The position numbers and the translations under genes were made by a program. Shown here piece by piece: positions 8,627 to 15,781 of a stretch of DNA of 31,245 nucleotides (the first letter of the stretch is position 1; each line of letters opens with the position of its first letter). Source of the stretch: an uncultured Clostridia bacterium (GTDB taxonomy: Bacteria > Bacillota > Clostridia > Christensenellales > Aristaeellaceae). The notes beneath the pieces are model-generated. The model was not told the DNA's origin, did no database searches, and saw nothing but the letters and a program-made list of their open reading frames with translations. The stretch lies in contig CAMOUF010000070.1 of NCBI GenBank assembly GCA_946626395.1, positions 1 through 31,245 on the forward strand, given 5' to 3'.

Positions 8627-10642
8627 ATGCGAAAAGCAACGCGCGCAAAATCGCTCTTTCTGATGCTCCTGACGCTGGTGCTGACCGTGACGGGCATTGC
8701 CCCCGTTCTGGCGGAAGCAACGCTGAACGGCTACGGAAAATCCACAGGGTATGAATATGTGCAGTTCGGCACCTATCCCCAGGATGCCGACGGCACGGTG
8801 CGCCCCATCCTTTGGCGGGTGCTGAAAGCCGACGGCGGCGAAGCCTGGCTGCTGAGCGAATACATCCTGTTCGGTTCTCCGGTGCACGGCGATTATGAGC
8901 ATTACAAGGGCTGGGAAGAAAGCGACCTGTACACCTATCTGAACAGCAAATTTATTCACGACGCCTTTACTCCCGCCGAAATCGCGGCCCTGATCAACCG
9001 CACCGAGGACAACGCCCTGGTGACCCTGATCACCTCCGATGAAATGAAGGACGCCTCCATCGGCTTTTCCTCCAATAACGCCCGCCTGTGCGAAAGCACC
9101 GCCTATGCCAAGATCCTGCCTGATCCGCCCATCTTTGAACTGCCCAAGACCAACAACAAGGGCCGCTGGAAGCCCCTGTACGTGTATTCCAAGGGCAAGA
9201 AATACTCCCCCTGGTGGAGCCGCACCCGCTCCTCCGATTATCCCCATGAGCAGCGCCGGGTCATGGATGAAGGAAAAATCGGCCGCATCTCCACCGGCAA
9301 CAGCGATTTGGGCGTGCGTCCCACCATTTACCTGAACCTGAGCCTTTTGTCCATTTCTTCCGGCGCAGGCACCATGGATAATCCCTATCAGCTGACGCCC
9401 GTGGAAAACGCCGCCGCCGTAAACCTTCCCGCTGTGGAAGCGCCGGTGGAACAGGAGCCGGAACAGGAAGCCCTGCCTGAGGCCCAGGACGATATTCCTA
9501 CCGTGGATCTTTCTTCCAGCGAACCGGAAGGACAAACCGAGGAAATGACCCAGCCGGAGGAAACCCGGGAAAATACCGGCACCGGGTCCATTCCCGAAAT
9601 CACCATCAACGAAAACGGCGAATATGTCGAGGTAACGCCCCAAGCGCCTGCGCAGGAAGCGGAGCCGGAGCCCGAGCAGGACGCTGCGCCCGTTTCCCCC
9701 GCTTCCCAGACCTCTTTCAGCGCCGCCGCTGACCCCAGCAAAATTCACGAGAAATTCCCGGCCCTGACAGCGGAAGGCTTCCTGCCCGAAGGCGAAGCGG
9801 AATTCGTGTATGCCGATGAAAACGAGGGCCTGTGGCTCTACGCCTCCCAGACCCTGCGCATCCAGATCAACCGCTACGAGGGCAAGAACAGCTCCAAGGG
9901 CCCCCTGCGCTGGTATGAAGCGGAGCTGTTCGCCAAGGACGGCAGCGAGCTGTTCGACTTCTATCCCTACGATGAAGAGCACTACAAATCCTACGGTGAC
10001 CGCTACAAGGCGCTGCCCGAAAAAATCGCTCAGCAGCATCAATTGGTGTTCGCCATCAACTCCGACTACTTCATCTTCCGCATCGAGCGGGACCATGAAG
10101 AAAGCTATGACTATCCCATCGGCGTGATCATCCGGGACGGAGAAGTGTTTTATGACCGGCCCCGGAAAGCCAACTCCACCGTGTATCCGCCTCTGGACGT
10201 GATGGCGCTGTATCCCGACGGCAGCGTGAGCCTGCATAAGAACGCGGAAATCACCGCCAAGGAGCTGCTTTCCAAGGGCGCTACCGATACCCTGTCCTTT
10301 GGCCCCATCCTGGTGGAAAACGGGCAGGTGTCTCCCCGCTCCAAGGAATTTGGCAACACGCCCAATCCCCGCACCGGCTTTGGCGTCGTGGAAAAAGGCC
10401 ACTATATCGTGGTGGTGGCCGAGGGCAAGCGCAAGGGCGTCACCGAGGGCGAAAGCTGCATCTGGCTGGGCGAAAAGATGGCTGAGCTGGGCTGCACCTC
10501 CGCCATCAACCTGGACGGCGGCGCCACCTCCGTGCTGATGTTCATGGGCAAGCAGCTCAACGTGACCGGCAATTACAACAGCAGCACCAACCGCAAGCAG
10601 AACGAACTGTTCGGTATCGGCCATTCCGACGCGATTCAATAA
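8627..10642 (+). CDS. Secreted DUF6273 / phosphodiester glycosidase (NAGPA, EpsL-like) fusion protein
   Basis: A 671-residue exported protein. An N-terminal signal peptide of about 29 residues (basic start, leucine-rich core, then APVLA before E) is followed by a DUF6273 domain (about 35-245: YEYVQFGTYPQ, ILWRVLKADGGEAWLLSE, GVRPTIYLNL). Next comes an acidic Glu/Pro/Gln-rich linker (about 260-370), then a C-terminal NAGPA/EpsL-type domain (about 375-665) with SFGPILVENG, NPRTGFGV and the core NLDGGATSVL. NAGPA-family proteins cleave phosphodiester-linked sugars, and relatives (COG4632) are linked to exopolysaccharide. The DUF6273 role is unknown. The ATG at 8627 is preferred to 8621 because GAGG ends one base before 8621. 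A likely role is cell-surface glycan or teichoic-type polymer processing; this is inference. Confidence 0.85.
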   Translation: MRKATRAKSLFLMLLTLVLTVTGIAPVLAEATLNGYGKSTGYEYVQFGTYPQDADGTVRPILWRVLKADGGEAWLLSEYILFGSPVHGDYEHYKGWEESDLYTYLNSKFIHDAFTPAEIAALINRTEDNALVTLITSDEMKDASIGFSSNNARLCESTAYAKILPDPPIFELPKTNNKGRWKPLYVYSKGKKYSPWWSRTRSSDYPHEQRRVMDEGKIGRISTGNSDLGVRPTIYLNLSLLSISSGAGTMDNPYQLTPVENAAAVNLPAVEAPVEQEPEQEALPEAQDDIPTVDLSSSEPEGQTEEMTQPEETRENTGTGSIPEITINENGEYVEVTPQAPAQEAEPEPEQDAAPVSPASQTSFSAAADPSKIHEKFPALTAEGFLPEGEAEFVYADENEGLWLYASQTLRIQINRYEGKNSSKGPLRWYEAELFAKDGSELFDFYPYDEEHYKSYGDRYKALPEKIAQQHQLVFAINSDYFIFRIERDHEESYDYPIGVIIRDGEVFYDRPRKANSTVYPPLDVMALYPDGSVSLHKNAEITAKELLSKGATDTLSFGPILVENGQVSPRSKEFGNTPNPRTGFGVVEKGHYIVVVAEGKRKGVTEGESCIWLGEKMAELGCTSAINLDGGATSVLMFMGKQLNVTGNYNSSTNRKQNELFGIGHSDAIQ

Positions 10643-10654
10643 AACAAAGCTGAT

Positions 10655-10696
10655 AAAAAAACTGCTCCTGTGTTGTGAACAGGGGCAGTTTTTTTG
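10655..10696. terminator. Bidirectional intrinsic terminator
   Basis: An 11-base stem (ACTGCTCCTGT 10661-10671 with ACAGGGGCAGT 10679-10689, one G-T type mismatch) has a 7-base loop, an A-run before it and seven or more Ts after it. It lies between the converging fusion gene and the small minus-strand gene and can serve both. Confidence 0.9.
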
Positions 10697-10700
10697 CGCG

Positions 10701-10934
10701 TCACACGCCTGTTTCTTCCCGATCCTCTAATATTTCCGCTGGTGTCATGCCAACAGCCTCCGCGATTTCCGCGGTCAGCTTTTCCTTGTAGGCCTCAAAA
10801 TCCTCGATGGTGGGAAGATCCTGAATCATTTGATTGATGATATCCGTGAGCCTGGTGGAAATATCCTCCCGCCCCTGAGAAGCGTAATACACCCGCAGCA
10901 CCGCCAGATCGTTTTCTATTTCCCGTAAATCCAA
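10701..10934 (-). CDS. Small protein of unknown function (77 residues)
   Basis: I do not recognise this family. The longer open frame starts at 11096, but its first 54 codons run back through the promoter region. A TTG at 10934 follows AGGAAGG by about 6 bases and begins MDLREIENDLAVLRVYY, so that start is preferred. The protein is short, acidic and predicted helical, with no membrane segment or cysteine. The promoter at 10974-11002 gives a short 5' leader of about 33 bases and supports a real gene. It is divergent from the AAA+ ATPase gene and converges on the fusion gene at a shared terminator. A regulator or adaptor of its divergent neighbour is possible but unsupported. Confidence 0.65.
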   Translation of the reverse strand: MDLREIENDLAVLRVYYASQGREDISTRLTDIINQMIQDLPTIEDFEAYKEKLTAEIAEAVGMTPAEILEDREETGV

Positions 10935-10973
10935 TGCTTCCTTCCTGCCTTTCACAAAAGATACGCTGCAAAA

Positions 10974-11002
10974 ATTATAACGAATCGGATGCCAAATATC
11001 AA
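10974..11002 (-). promoter_or_regulatory. Strong sigma-A promoter for the 77-residue gene
   Basis: Minus strand TTGATA, a 17-base spacer and a perfect TATAAT. It lies back to back with the AAA+ gene promoter, the two being 41 bases apart. Confidence 0.75.
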
Positions 11003-11043
11003 GGCAGGAAAAAAGTCTTGTTTGTTTTTCATTTGCTCCGCTC

Positions 11044-11072
11044 TTGATTTGAAATGGAAAACGCTGTACAAT
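11044..11072 (+). promoter_or_regulatory. Sigma-A promoter for the AAA+ ATPase-thrH operon
   Basis: TTGATT (11044-11049), a 17-base spacer and TACAAT (11067-11072), 47 bases before the ATG at 11120. Confidence 0.7.
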
Positions 11073-11119
11073 AATGAAAGTGATTCTGAACCGCACCGCC
11101 GGGAAGGGAGAGACGCCAG

Positions 11120-12190
11120 ATGGAACGCAAGGATGAAATCATCCAGATGCAGAATGAAATCATGCAAGGGCTGCTCAATCAGCGCATGCAGTTATTATCC
11201 GAGGATTTATGGGGCATCAAGCCGCCTGAAATGGAGGAGCTTTTGGGCGCTCCCAAAGACGCCTCCCAGCCGCAAGCGCCCAAGGCTGCCGCGAGCCAGG
11301 AAAAGGCCGCCTCCAAGGAAGAAAAGCAGCAGGAGGAAACGCCCCCTGAAAGCATAGAAAATCTAAAAAAAGAGCTGCACGGCTATATCGGCCTGGACAC
11401 CATCAAATCCGAAGTGGACAGCCTGATCAACTGGATCGAAATCATGAAGGCCCGCAAGGCCCATGATCTGCCCACCCCCGATCTTTCCCTGCACATGGTG
11501 TTTTCCGGCAATCCCGGCACAGGCAAAACCATGGTGGCCCGGCTCATGAGCCGCATCTACAAAAGCCTGGGGGTGCTGAGCAAGGGGCACCTCATCGAGG
11601 TGGACCGCTCCGGCCTGGTGGCGGGCTACGTGGGCCAGACCGCCATCAAAACCAGCGAGGTCATTCAGAAGGCCATGGGCGGCGTGCTCTTCATCGACGA
11701 AGCCTATGCCCTCACCAACCGCGGCGGCACCGACTACGGCCAGGAAGCGGTGGATACCCTGCTCAAAGCCATGGAGGATCACCGGGAGGATTTAGTGGTG
11801 ATCGTGGCGGGATACACGGAATTGATGCAGGAATTCATTCATTCCAACCCCGGCCTGGAATCCCGGTTCAACCGGTTCATGTTCTTCCCGGATTACACCA
11901 TCGACGAAATGTTGGGCATTTTTGAGATGCGCTGCGGCAAGAGCGGCTACACCCTGGACGAAGAGGGCAAGGAAAAATTAAAGGAAATCCTGGAGGAGCA
12001 GAGCCAGGATTCCGAGAGCTTCGGCAACGCCCGGGGCGTGCGCAACCTGTTTGAACGCGCCATTTCCGCCCAGGCGGACCGGCTGGCCTCCGTCAAGGAA
12101 GAAATCAACAAAGACACCCTCATGTGCCTCAAGGCGGAGGATTTGACCGCTGCCATGGAGGACAAGAAAAAAGAAGAAGCGAAAGGATGA
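11120..12190 (+). CDS. CbbX/SpoVK-like AAA+ ATPase
   Basis: A 356-residue ATPase. The N-terminal 85 residues are a helical, coiled-coil-prone segment (MQNEIMQGLLNQRMQLL) followed by a Lys/Glu/Ala/Gln-rich linker. The AAA+ module then shows Walker A GNPGTGKT (130-137), the pore-loop region GYVGQTAIKT, Walker B GVLFIDEAY, a sensor-1 segment VIVAGYTELM, the arginine finger region NPGLESRFNR and sensor 2 ARGVRNLFERA. This is the CbbX/SpoVK class, whose members remodel protein complexes; the rubisco activase CbbX is the best known. SpoVK itself is a sporulation protein, but no sporulation context is visible here. GGGAG lies 9 bases before the ATG. thrH follows within 8 bases, so the two are co-transcribed. 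The target protein is unknown. Confidence 0.85.
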   Translation: MERKDEIIQMQNEIMQGLLNQRMQLLSEDLWGIKPPEMEELLGAPKDASQPQAPKAAASQEKAASKEEKQQEETPPESIENLKKELHGYIGLDTIKSEVDSLINWIEIMKARKAHDLPTPDLSLHMVFSGNPGTGKTMVARLMSRIYKSLGVLSKGHLIEVDRSGLVAGYVGQTAIKTSEVIQKAMGGVLFIDEAYALTNRGGTDYGQEAVDTLLKAMEDHREDLVVIVAGYTELMQEFIHSNPGLESRFNRFMFFPDYTIDEMLGIFEMRCGKSGYTLDEEGKEKLKEILEEQSQDSESFGNARGVRNLFERAISAQADRLASVKEEINKDTLMCLKAEDLTAAMEDKKKEEAKG

Positions 12191-12198
12191 AACCGATC

Positions 12199-12798
12199 AT
12201 GAATATCGTATGCCTCGATTTGGAAGGAGTGCTGGTGCCTGAAATCTGGATCGCCTTTTCCCAGGCCAGCGGCATTCCCGAACTGAAACGCACCACCCGG
12301 GACGAGCCTGATTATGATAAGCTGATGAAATGGCGCATCGGCATTTTAAAGGAGCACGGCCTGGGCCTGAACGAAATCAAAAAAGTGATCGAAACCATTG
12401 ACCCCATGCCCGGAGCCAAGGAATTTCTGGACGCCCTGCGGGAAGAAACCCAGGTGATCATTTTGAGCGATACCTTTACCCAGTTCGCTTCTCCCCTGAT
12501 GAAAAAGCTGGGCTGGCCCACCATCTTCTGCAACACCCTGGAGGTTGCGGCGGACGGCGCCGTGACCGGCTATCATATGCGCTGTGAAAAGAGCAAGCTG
12601 ACCACCGTGAAGGCCCTCCAGTCCGTGGGCTTTGACACCATCGCCGCAGGCGACAGCTACAACGACCTGGGCATGATCCAGGCCAGCAAGGCGGGCTTCC
12701 TGTTCCGCAGTACCGAGCAGATCAAGCAGGATCATCCGGAACTGCCCGCCTTTGAAAGCTACGATGATTTGCTTGCCGCCATCCGGAAAGCGCTGTAA
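12199..12798 (+). CDS. thrH: ThrH: phosphoserine phosphatase / homoserine phosphotransferase (HAD family)
   Basis: A 199-residue HAD-superfamily phosphatase very like Pseudomonas ThrH, which dephosphorylates phosphoserine and can transfer the phosphate to homoserine. Motif I is CLDLEGVLVPEIW (DxExV, with Asp nucleophile near residue 6), motif II is ILSDTF, the conserved lysine is in the EKSKLT segment, and motif III/IV is AAGDSYNDLGM. ThrH homologues start at MxIxCLDLEG, matching the ATG at 12199. An ATG at 12187, overlapping the ATPase stop as ATGA, would add four residues and is a possible coupled start. No threonine or serine biosynthesis gene is nearby, so its pairing with an AAA+ ATPase is unexplained. 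Confidence 0.9.
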   Translation: MNIVCLDLEGVLVPEIWIAFSQASGIPELKRTTRDEPDYDKLMKWRIGILKEHGLGLNEIKKVIETIDPMPGAKEFLDALREETQVIILSDTFTQFASPLMKKLGWPTIFCNTLEVAADGAVTGYHMRCEKSKLTTVKALQSVGFDTIAAGDSYNDLGMIQASKAGFLFRSTEQIKQDHPELPAFESYDDLLAAIRKAL

Positions 12799-12809
12799 TA
12801 TCTGGATGA

Positions 12810-13000
12810 GGCATTAGGCAATAGGTATCAGGCAATAGGAAACGTGAGATTGATCGTATAGAGTTCAGCGTTCAGATGATGAAATCATTTCAAGGCCGGA
12901 TTCGTTCTTTGCATCCTGCTGTAATCTCTGAACTGTGCGCTCTGTACTCTTCACTCTTTGTTCTGCCTGCTGTACGCTCAGGAATTGCGTAACTGAAAGC
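12810..13000. repeat. Dispersed heptad-periodic intergenic element, copy A
   Basis: This non-coding stretch between thrH and the MATE gene has a strict 7-base period. Five GGCATTA/GGCAATA-type units run at 12810-12844, GAGTTCA-type units at 12861-12881, and eight CTCTGTA-type units at 12926-12981. It ends with GCGTAACTGAAAGC at 12987-13000. The same order of blocks and the same right end occur at 24861-25042. Short complementary arms (AGTTCAG 12862-12868 with CTGAACT 12928-12934) would allow a hairpin. No coding potential was found. The MATE gene starts 55 bases beyond it. Confidence 0.75.
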
Positions 13001-13054
13001 ATTTTTGATGCGGCAGGAAAATTACTCTGTTTTATAAAAGGATCATCATTTCAA

Positions 13055-14455
13055 ATGAAAGAATCGACCCGGAGAATATTTCATTGGGAGCCGTCCTTTT
13101 CCTCCAAAATGCTGCGCATCGCCCTGCCTATGGCGCTGCAGAACCTGGTCGCCGCCTCCGCCCACATCGTGGACGGGCTGATGATCGCGGGCCTGGGCAG
13201 CGACGCGCCCTACGCCGCCGTGACCCAGGCAGGCCGGTTTTCCTTTCTGTTTCAGCTGTTCCTGTTCGGGGCGGCGTCCGGCTCCTCCATTTTCATTTCC
13301 CAGTTCTGGGGCAAGCAGGATCAGCAGGGCATCCGCAAGGTGATGAGCCTGTGCTTCCGGATCACGGTGGGGCTGGCTCTAATTTTCATGGCGGGAGCGA
13401 TGCTGTTTCCCAATCAGATCATCAGCCTGTTTTTGCCTGCGGGGGAAAGCCGCCGTCTGGGCGCGGAATACCTGAGCTGGGTCGGGCTGAACTATCTGTT
13501 CGCCGCCATCGACATCGTATTCTCCAACCCCCTGCGGGCCACCGGCAAGCCGCAGATCGCTATGACGGCGGGCATCGCTGGCATCCTGACCAACACTTTC
13601 CTTAACTGGGTGCTGATTTACGGCAACCTGGGCGCGCCTGCCCTGGGTGTCCAGGGCGCAGCCATCGCCACCGTGTTTGCCGCTTTCGTCAGCCTGTCAG
13701 TAAATGCCGGGTATACGTACATAAAACATCAGCCAGGCGCCATCCGCGTGGGCGATATGAAGATGCCCGAAAAACAGTTCACGGTGGGCTATATCAAACG
13801 GGTGCTGCCGGTGGTGGCCAATGAAGGGTTGTGGAGTCTTGGCATTACCACTTACGCTGTGTTTTATGGCATGCGGGGCGACGCGGCGGTAAACGCCATT
13901 GGTGTATACAACAATGTGGATCAGCTGATGACGGTGCTGGTATTCGGCGTGGTGAACGCCACTGCCATCATGATTGGCCATGCCATTGGCGCGGGCAGCC
14001 GGGATCAGGCCATTCTCATTTCCCGGCGCATGCTGTTTGCCGTGGAAATGCTGAGCCTGGCGACCGGCGCTGTGCTCATTGCCCTGCGGGGTCCGATCCT
14101 GGGTTTGTTCAGCCGCCTGTCGGAAGAGACCCTGCAAAGCGCCGCCAATATCCTGCTGATTGCGGGCTGCATGTTCCCCTTCCGGTTCTTTAACACCATC
14201 AATATCGTGGGCGTGCTCCGGGCCGGCGGGGATACCCTGTTCTCCATGGCGCTGGACGCGGGTTCCGTCTGGGTGATCGGCGTGCCCTGCGTGGCATTGG
14301 CTACCGTGGCGCTGGGCCTGCCCATTGAAGGCATCTTCCTGTTCAGCTTCATTGAGGAGCTGGTGAAGATCGGCGTAGGTCTCCCCCGCTTTCTCAGCGG
14401 CAAATGGATCAATAACCTGACGGAAATCGGCAAAAAGAAGGAGGCAGCGGCATGA
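13055..14455 (+). CDS. MATE family multidrug/metabolite exporter
   Basis: A 466-residue integral membrane protein of the MATE family, cation-coupled exporters of organic cations, drugs or metabolites. About twelve hydrophobic segments are visible, in two similar halves. The first opens with the typical ALPMALQNLVAASAHIVDGLMI pattern (residues about 22-43), and LRATGKPQIAM and the second-half GVLRAGGDTLFSM are the usual family loops. Upstream in-frame sequence to 12935 is the heptad repeat and is not coding. The start at 13055 follows AAGGA by 12 bases. Its stop overlaps the start of the kinase gene by four bases (ATGA), so the two products are probably made together. No promoter is convincing in the 55-base leader. 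Confidence 0.9.
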   Translation: MKESTRRIFHWEPSFSSKMLRIALPMALQNLVAASAHIVDGLMIAGLGSDAPYAAVTQAGRFSFLFQLFLFGAASGSSIFISQFWGKQDQQGIRKVMSLCFRITVGLALIFMAGAMLFPNQIISLFLPAGESRRLGAEYLSWVGLNYLFAAIDIVFSNPLRATGKPQIAMTAGIAGILTNTFLNWVLIYGNLGAPALGVQGAAIATVFAAFVSLSVNAGYTYIKHQPGAIRVGDMKMPEKQFTVGYIKRVLPVVANEGLWSLGITTYAVFYGMRGDAAVNAIGVYNNVDQLMTVLVFGVVNATAIMIGHAIGAGSRDQAILISRRMLFAVEMLSLATGAVLIALRGPILGLFSRLSEETLQSAANILLIAGCMFPFRFFNTINIVGVLRAGGDTLFSMALDAGSVWVIGVPCVALATVALGLPIEGIFLFSFIEELVKIGVGLPRFLSGKWINNLTEIGKKKEAAA

Positions 14456-15285
14456 GCGGCATTGAACTGGTGATCAAGATCGGCTCCATGGCGCTGATTC
14501 GCCGGGAGGATAAGGATATCGACTATAACATCTTCGCCCGTCTGAGCAGCGAGCTCAGGCCCGGCATGCTGCTGGTGTCCTCCGGCGCGACGGAAATCGG
14601 CCGCCTGGACTACCTGAAGCGTACGGGCAGGGAGCTGGACGGCGACCCGGAGCAGAACAAAACCGATTACTCCGCCCAGGGCCAGGCCATCCTGATGGAG
14701 AACTACCGCCGGTTCATTAAGCCTGAATACGGCGTGAGGCAGGTGCTGGTAGAGCATAACCACTTTAATGATCCCCAGAAGCGCCAGCATCTTTTCGGTC
14801 TTTTGCAGCGGGCGGCGGAGCAGGGAGCTATTCCCATCATCAACTATAACGACTGCGTCAGCGACGAGGAAAACCGGAAAATGGAGCTGGCCACGCTCCA
14901 ATCCCAGCATCCCCGGGAAACGGTGGTGGAGTGCGTGGACAACGATGAAACCGCCGCCGTGGTGGCTCAGTTGGTGCACACGAAGAAGCTGATCCTGCTC
15001 ACCTCCACCGATGGCATTTATGCCGATCCCCATGACCCCAGCACCCTGGTGGAGGAAATCACCGGCCAGAACGCTGAGGAGCTGACCCGAGCCGTTCGCC
15101 AGTGGCAGACCCATTGCGTGGGCGCCAGCCGCGCCGGGGCCAACGGGGCGGGGGCCAAGCTGGAATTTGCCCTGCGCAGCGCCGTTACAGGCGTGGAGGT
15201 GCTGATTTCCCATGCCCGCAGCCCCATCGCCAAAATCCTGTCCGGCGAAGCCAAACGCACCAGGATCTGCATTGAGGGAGAATAA
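14452..15285 (+). CDS. Glutamate 5-kinase-like amino acid kinase, no PUA domain
   Basis: A 277-residue protein of the amino acid kinase fold, closest in motif order to ProB (ATP-dependent phosphorylation of the glutamate gamma-carboxyl). Visible: VIKIGSMAL at residues 6-14 (phosphate-binding K9), LVSSGATEIG, GAIPIINYNDCVSDEE, DNDETAAVVAQLV, LILLTSTDGIYADP, and a C-terminal GAGAKLEFALRSAVTGVEVLI. Classical ProB has IPIINENDT and GTGGMxTK, so the active-site loops here are altered (YNDCV, GANGAGAK). The PUA domain of long ProB is missing. No proA or proC is nearby. The four-base overlap with the MATE gene suggests a kinase acting on the exported or detoxified compound. Its substrate may therefore not be glutamate. 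Confidence 0.75.
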   Translation: MSGIELVIKIGSMALIRREDKDIDYNIFARLSSELRPGMLLVSSGATEIGRLDYLKRTGRELDGDPEQNKTDYSAQGQAILMENYRRFIKPEYGVRQVLVEHNHFNDPQKRQHLFGLLQRAAEQGAIPIINYNDCVSDEENRKMELATLQSQHPRETVVECVDNDETAAVVAQLVHTKKLILLTSTDGIYADPHDPSTLVEEITGQNAEELTRAVRQWQTHCVGASRAGANGAGAKLEFALRSAVTGVEVLISHARSPIAKILSGEAKRTRICIEGE

Positions 15286-15334
15286 GTCATCCATTGACTT
15301 TACAATACGATTAAAAAAAGAGGAGGAACACACC

Positions 15335-15586
15335 ATGATTGATCCCCGTTACGATACCCAATTGCTCATTGAAGGCCACGACCTGGATGAGGACGAGATC
15401 CGCGATTACTTCATCGAAAACCTGCCCGGCGACTGCCTGCTGGTGGTGGGCGACGACGAGCTGATCAAGATCCATTTCCACAGCAACGAGCCCTGGAACG
15501 TGCTGAAATACTGCGCCACCCTGGGCGAAATTCACGATATCGTGATCGAAGATATGGACCGGCAAAGCCGGGGCCTGCAGGGCTGA
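15335..15586 (+). CDS. Stand-alone FakA/DAK-middle-domain-like small protein
   Basis: An 83-residue cytoplasmic protein resembling one domain of the fatty-acid kinase FakA (YloV, often annotated as a dihydroxyacetone-kinase-like protein). The match covers GDCLLVVGDDELIKIHFHSN, then LGEIHDIVIEDMDRQ, which corresponds to the VVGD..VKVHVHTN..LGE..IENM pattern of FakA. The DAK2 nucleotide domain and the DegV-type partner are absent, so it cannot be a kinase by itself. AGGAGG lies 8 bases before the ATG, a very good start. It follows the amino-acid-kinase gene by 49 bases and precedes a terminator, so it is probably the last gene of the MATE-kinase operon. Similar small orphans exist in clostridia, but their role is unknown. 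Confidence 0.65.
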   Translation: MIDPRYDTQLLIEGHDLDEDEIRDYFIENLPGDCLLVVGDDELIKIHFHSNEPWNVLKYCATLGEIHDIVIEDMDRQSRGLQG

Positions 15587-15603
15587 GGACTGTGGCTCTC
15601 CGT

Positions 15604-15632
15604 AAAGGCGCGGGAATCTCCGCGTCTTTTTT
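15604..15632 (+). terminator. Intrinsic terminator of the MATE-kinase operon
   Basis: A GC-rich 7-base stem GGCGCGG (15607-15613) with CCGCGTC (15620-15626), a 6-base loop and a run of six Ts (15627-15632); the flanking AAA can extend the pairing. Confidence 0.85.
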
Positions 15633-15671
15633 GCGTATTTCGTCGATGGGGCAATTGTTTTGTCATATATC

Positions 15672-15701
15672 TTTACGAGCGAAGCGATCCTGTGCTATAA
15701 T
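15672..15701 (+). promoter_or_regulatory. Promoter for the single-pass membrane protein gene
   Basis: TTTACG (15672-15677), an 18-base spacer and a perfect TATAAT (15696-15701). The -35 is weak. The leader to the chosen start is about 75 bases. Confidence 0.5.
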
Positions 15702-15781
15702 AGGTCTGTCCTGCCCACCGAAAGATGAAAAAAGGCGGGAAACAGGAAACCAATCTCCACATACATGGGAAAGAAGGCTTT

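Noticed and set aside
7029..8720. Open frame of 563 codons on the minus strand over the GH43 gene
   Set aside because: The + strand encodes an intact GH43 with all catalytic residues; the antisense product resembles nothing.
8564..10639. Open frame of 691 codons on the minus strand
   Set aside because: It lies fully opposite the fusion gene, whose + strand has a signal peptide, two recognisable domains and a promoter. The antisense frame is open because of G/C-rich third positions.
12926..12981. CRISPR array or simple microsatellite
   Set aside because: Units are 7 bases without spacers and differ from one another, so neither a CRISPR array nor a perfect microsatellite fits.
12935..13054. 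Extended N-terminus of the MATE protein
   Set aside because: The extra 40 codons are read from the heptad repeat and have no ribosome site; MATE homology begins after 13055.
14005..15336. Open frame of 443 codons on the minus strand
   Set aside because: Opposite the MATE and kinase genes, which have recognisable motifs and an ATGA overlap.
15725..15781. Longer form of the membrane protein starting at 15725
   Set aside because: No Shine-Dalgarno sequence and it starts within about 20 bases of the predicted transcription start; AGAAGG before 15782-15788 is better.
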